Shown here: piece after piece, positions 62,589-64,000 of the stretch
Layout: every line of letters begins with the position of its first letter
Numbering within the stretch: position 1 is the first letter of the stretch
NCBI RefSeq assembly: GCF_900102425.1
Contig: NZ_FNBT01000011.1
Location: 62,001 to 126,000, forward strand
Length of the DNA: 64,000 nt
Direction: 5' to 3'
Source: Blastococcus aurantiacus
GTDB lineage: Bacteria > Actinomycetota > Actinomycetes > Mycobacteriales > Geodermatophilaceae
Position numbers and translations under genes: made by a program
The notes under the pieces: model-generated
What the model was told of the DNA's origin: nothing
The model's database searches: none
The model's input: the letters and a program-made list of their open reading frames with translations, nothing else

Positions 62589-64000
62589 TCAGGCAGGGAC
62601 CGACAGCGAGGCGGGAGCCGGCTCGTGCCCCAGCGGCCGGCGATCGAAGGAGCCCGTGCCGTGGGTGATGGACCGGAGCGCACCGGGGTAGCCGAGCAGC
62701 TCCATCTCGGGCACCTCGGCACGCACCGTGGCGCGGTTCCGCGCCGGATCGGTGTCGCTGCCGGTGACCCGTGCCCGGCGCGAGGACAGGTCGCTCATCA
62801 CGGCGCCGACGTACTCCCCGGGCACCTGGACCGCCACCTCGCACCACGGCTCCAGCAGGCGGGTGCCCGCCGCTGCGGCGAGCTCGCGCAGGGCCAGGGC
62901 GCCGGCGGACTGGAAGGCGGCGTCGGAGGAGTCCACCGAGTGCGCCTTGCCGTCGACCAGGGTGACCCGGACGTCGACGACGGCACGGTCGCCACCCACA
63001 CCGCGCTCGGCCTGTGCCCGGATGCCCTTCTCCACGCTGCCGTGGAACTGGGCGGGCACCGTGCCGCCGACGATCCGCTGCTCGAAGACGATCCCGCTGC
63101 CAGGCGGCCCGGGCTCCCCCTCGACGACGACGACGGCGTACTGCCCGTGGCCGCCGGACTGCTTCACGTGCCGCGCCGTGACCCGCGCCGGCCCGGCCAG
63201 CGTCTCCACCAGCGGCACCCGGACCGGGACGGTGGCGACGGAGACCCCGTGCCGGCTGCGCAGCCGCTCGAGCAGCACCTCGGCGTGCGCCTCGCCGACG
63301 CACCAGAGCAGCAGCTGCCCGGTGTCGGAGCGGCGCTCGAGCCGGACCGTGGGGTCCTCGGCGACCAGCCTCCCCAGCGCGGTCGCCAGCCGGTCCTCGT
63401 CCCCGTGCGACGCGGCCTCCACGGCCACCGGCAGCTGCGGCGTGGGCAGGTCCCACGGCGGCACCAGCAGAGGGTCGTCCGGCGAGGACAGCGTGTCGCC
63501 GGTCTCGGCGCTGGTGAGCCGGGCGATCGCGCAGACGTCGCCGGCCGGGCACGCCGGGACCAGCCGCAGCAGCGATCCCAGGGGCGAGCTCACCGCGCCG
63601 ATCCGCTCGTCGACGTCGTGGTCGGGGTGCCCGCGCTCGGCCAGGCCGTGCCCCGAGACGTGGACGGCGGCGTCCGGGCGGAGGGTGCCGGAGAAGACGC
63701 GCACCAGGGACACCCGTCCCACGTACGGGTCGGTCGTCGTCTTCACCACCTCGGCGACGAGCGGGCCGTCCGGATCGCAGGACAGCGCCGGCGCCGGCGC
63801 ACCGTCCGGGCGCGTCACGGGCGGGCAGCCGTGCTCCCTCGGGCACGGGAACCCGGCGACGACGAGTTCCAGCAGGGCGTCGATCCCCAGGCCGGCAGGC
63901 GGCGCGGCGCACAGGACCGGGTGGAAGTGACCGCGGGCGACGGCGGTCTCGAGGTCGGCGATGAGATCGGCCTGCACCAATTGGTCGCCGGCGAGGTAGC
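62589..64000 (-). CDS. fusA2: Elongation factor G-like protein EF-G2, C-terminal part (5' end outside window)
   Basis: The frame stays open to the right edge, so the N-terminal GTPase domain is largely missing; 470 residues remain. Visible are domain II (VAEVVKTTTDPYVGRVSLVRVFSG), domain III (RLATALGRLVAEDPTVRLERR), domain IV (FHGSVEKGIRAQAERG, RVTLVDGKAHSVDSSDAAFQSAGALALRE) and domain V (VMSDLSSRRARVTGSD). Sequence divergence from canonical EF-G, e.g. CDPDGPLVAEVVKTTTDPYVG, fits the actinobacterial EF-G2 paralogue (Rv0120c), a ribosome-stimulated GTPase without translocation activity in mycobacteria. Confidence 0.88.
   Translation of the reverse strand, partial: YLAGDQLVQADLIADLETAVARGHFHPVLCAAPPAGLGIDALLELVVAGFPCPREHGCPPVTRPDGAPAPALSCDPDGPLVAEVVKTTTDPYVGRVSLVRVFSGTLRPDAAVHVSGHGLAERGHPDHDVDERIGAVSSPLGSLLRLVPACPAGDVCAIARLTSAETGDTLSSPDDPLLVPPWDLPTPQLPVAVEAASHGDEDRLATALGRLVAEDPTVRLERRSDTGQLLLWCVGEAHAEVLLERLRSRHGVSVATVPVRVPLVETLAGPARVTARHVKQSGGHGQYAVVVVEGEPGPPGSGIVFEQRIVGGTVPAQFHGSVEKGIRAQAERGVGGDRAVVDVRVTLVDGKAHSVDSSDAAFQSAGALALRELAAAAGTRLLEPWCEVAVQVPGEYVGAVMSDLSSRRARVTGSDTDPARNRATVRAEVPEMELLGYPGALRSITHGTGSFDRRPLGHEPAPASLSVPA

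Overview
This window comes from a high-GC actinobacterium. The signs are many GTG starts, overwhelmingly G/C third codon positions, a complete Pup-proteasome locus, RbpA, GarA and a 5'-ATGA/GTGA-coupled operon style. Gene content and order resemble Frankiales/Geodermatophilales-type genomes, but I cannot fix the genus from sequence alone. Two blocks are collinear, from memory of that genome, with Mycobacterium tuberculosis: 2.9-25.5 kb with the Rv2119-Rv2089c region (RecB-like nuclease, trmI, mpa, dop, pup, prcB, prcA, pafA, pafB, pafC, tatA, tatC, helY, Rv2091c, exonuclease, pepE), and 52.9-62.5 kb with Rv1832-Rv1822 (gcvB, MerR, bifunctional nuclease, MerR, garA, gcvH, DUF881, sbp, DUF881, pgsA).

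Layout. 0-2.9 kb: cell-surface CHRD protein, class E/F sortase and small enzymes. 2.9-18 kb: pupylation and proteasome genes with insertions (a membrane protein/XRE/oxidoreductase trio after mpa; an HNH endonuclease VII gene between pup and prcB; DUF3866 after pafA). 17.8-25.9 kb: Tat secretion, lipid kinase, HelY helicase, DUF4333 protein, 5'-3' exonuclease, Xaa-Pro peptidase, Lrp regulator. 25.9-29 kb: an Rv2578c-type radical SAM protein behind a LexA box, interrupted by a 345-residue LAGLIDADG intein, followed by a recombinase-like orphan. 29-38 kb: acyltransferase, a divergent GH26 glycosidase and cellulose-synthase-like GT2 pair, lnt-fxsA, rbpA with an exact SigR-type promoter, thymidine kinase, GDPD. 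38-40 kb: small genes and, at 39439-39466, a chromosome dif site. 40-52 kb: ABC transporter with divergent two-component system, M50-like protease, GH65 phosphorylase with beta-phosphoglucomutase, coaA and small enzymes. 52-64 kb: glycine cleavage/GarA/pgsA cluster, then an EF-G2-like gene running off the right edge.

The dif call has independent support. By eye, the heptamer GGGGGAG occurs about 35 times on the + strand left of 39.4 kb and not at all to the right, where its complement CTCCCCC occurs about 18 times (only two on the left). Gene orientation also flips: about 32 of 41 genes are + on the left and 18 of 27 are - on the right. Both replichores therefore read toward dif, and the window spans the replication terminus.

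Many genes, including dop, pafA and pafB, start exactly six bases after a TAGNNT-type -10 box, which indicates extensive leaderless transcription. Strong hairpins lie between several convergent pairs. I saw no tRNA, rRNA, CRISPR array or insertion sequence.
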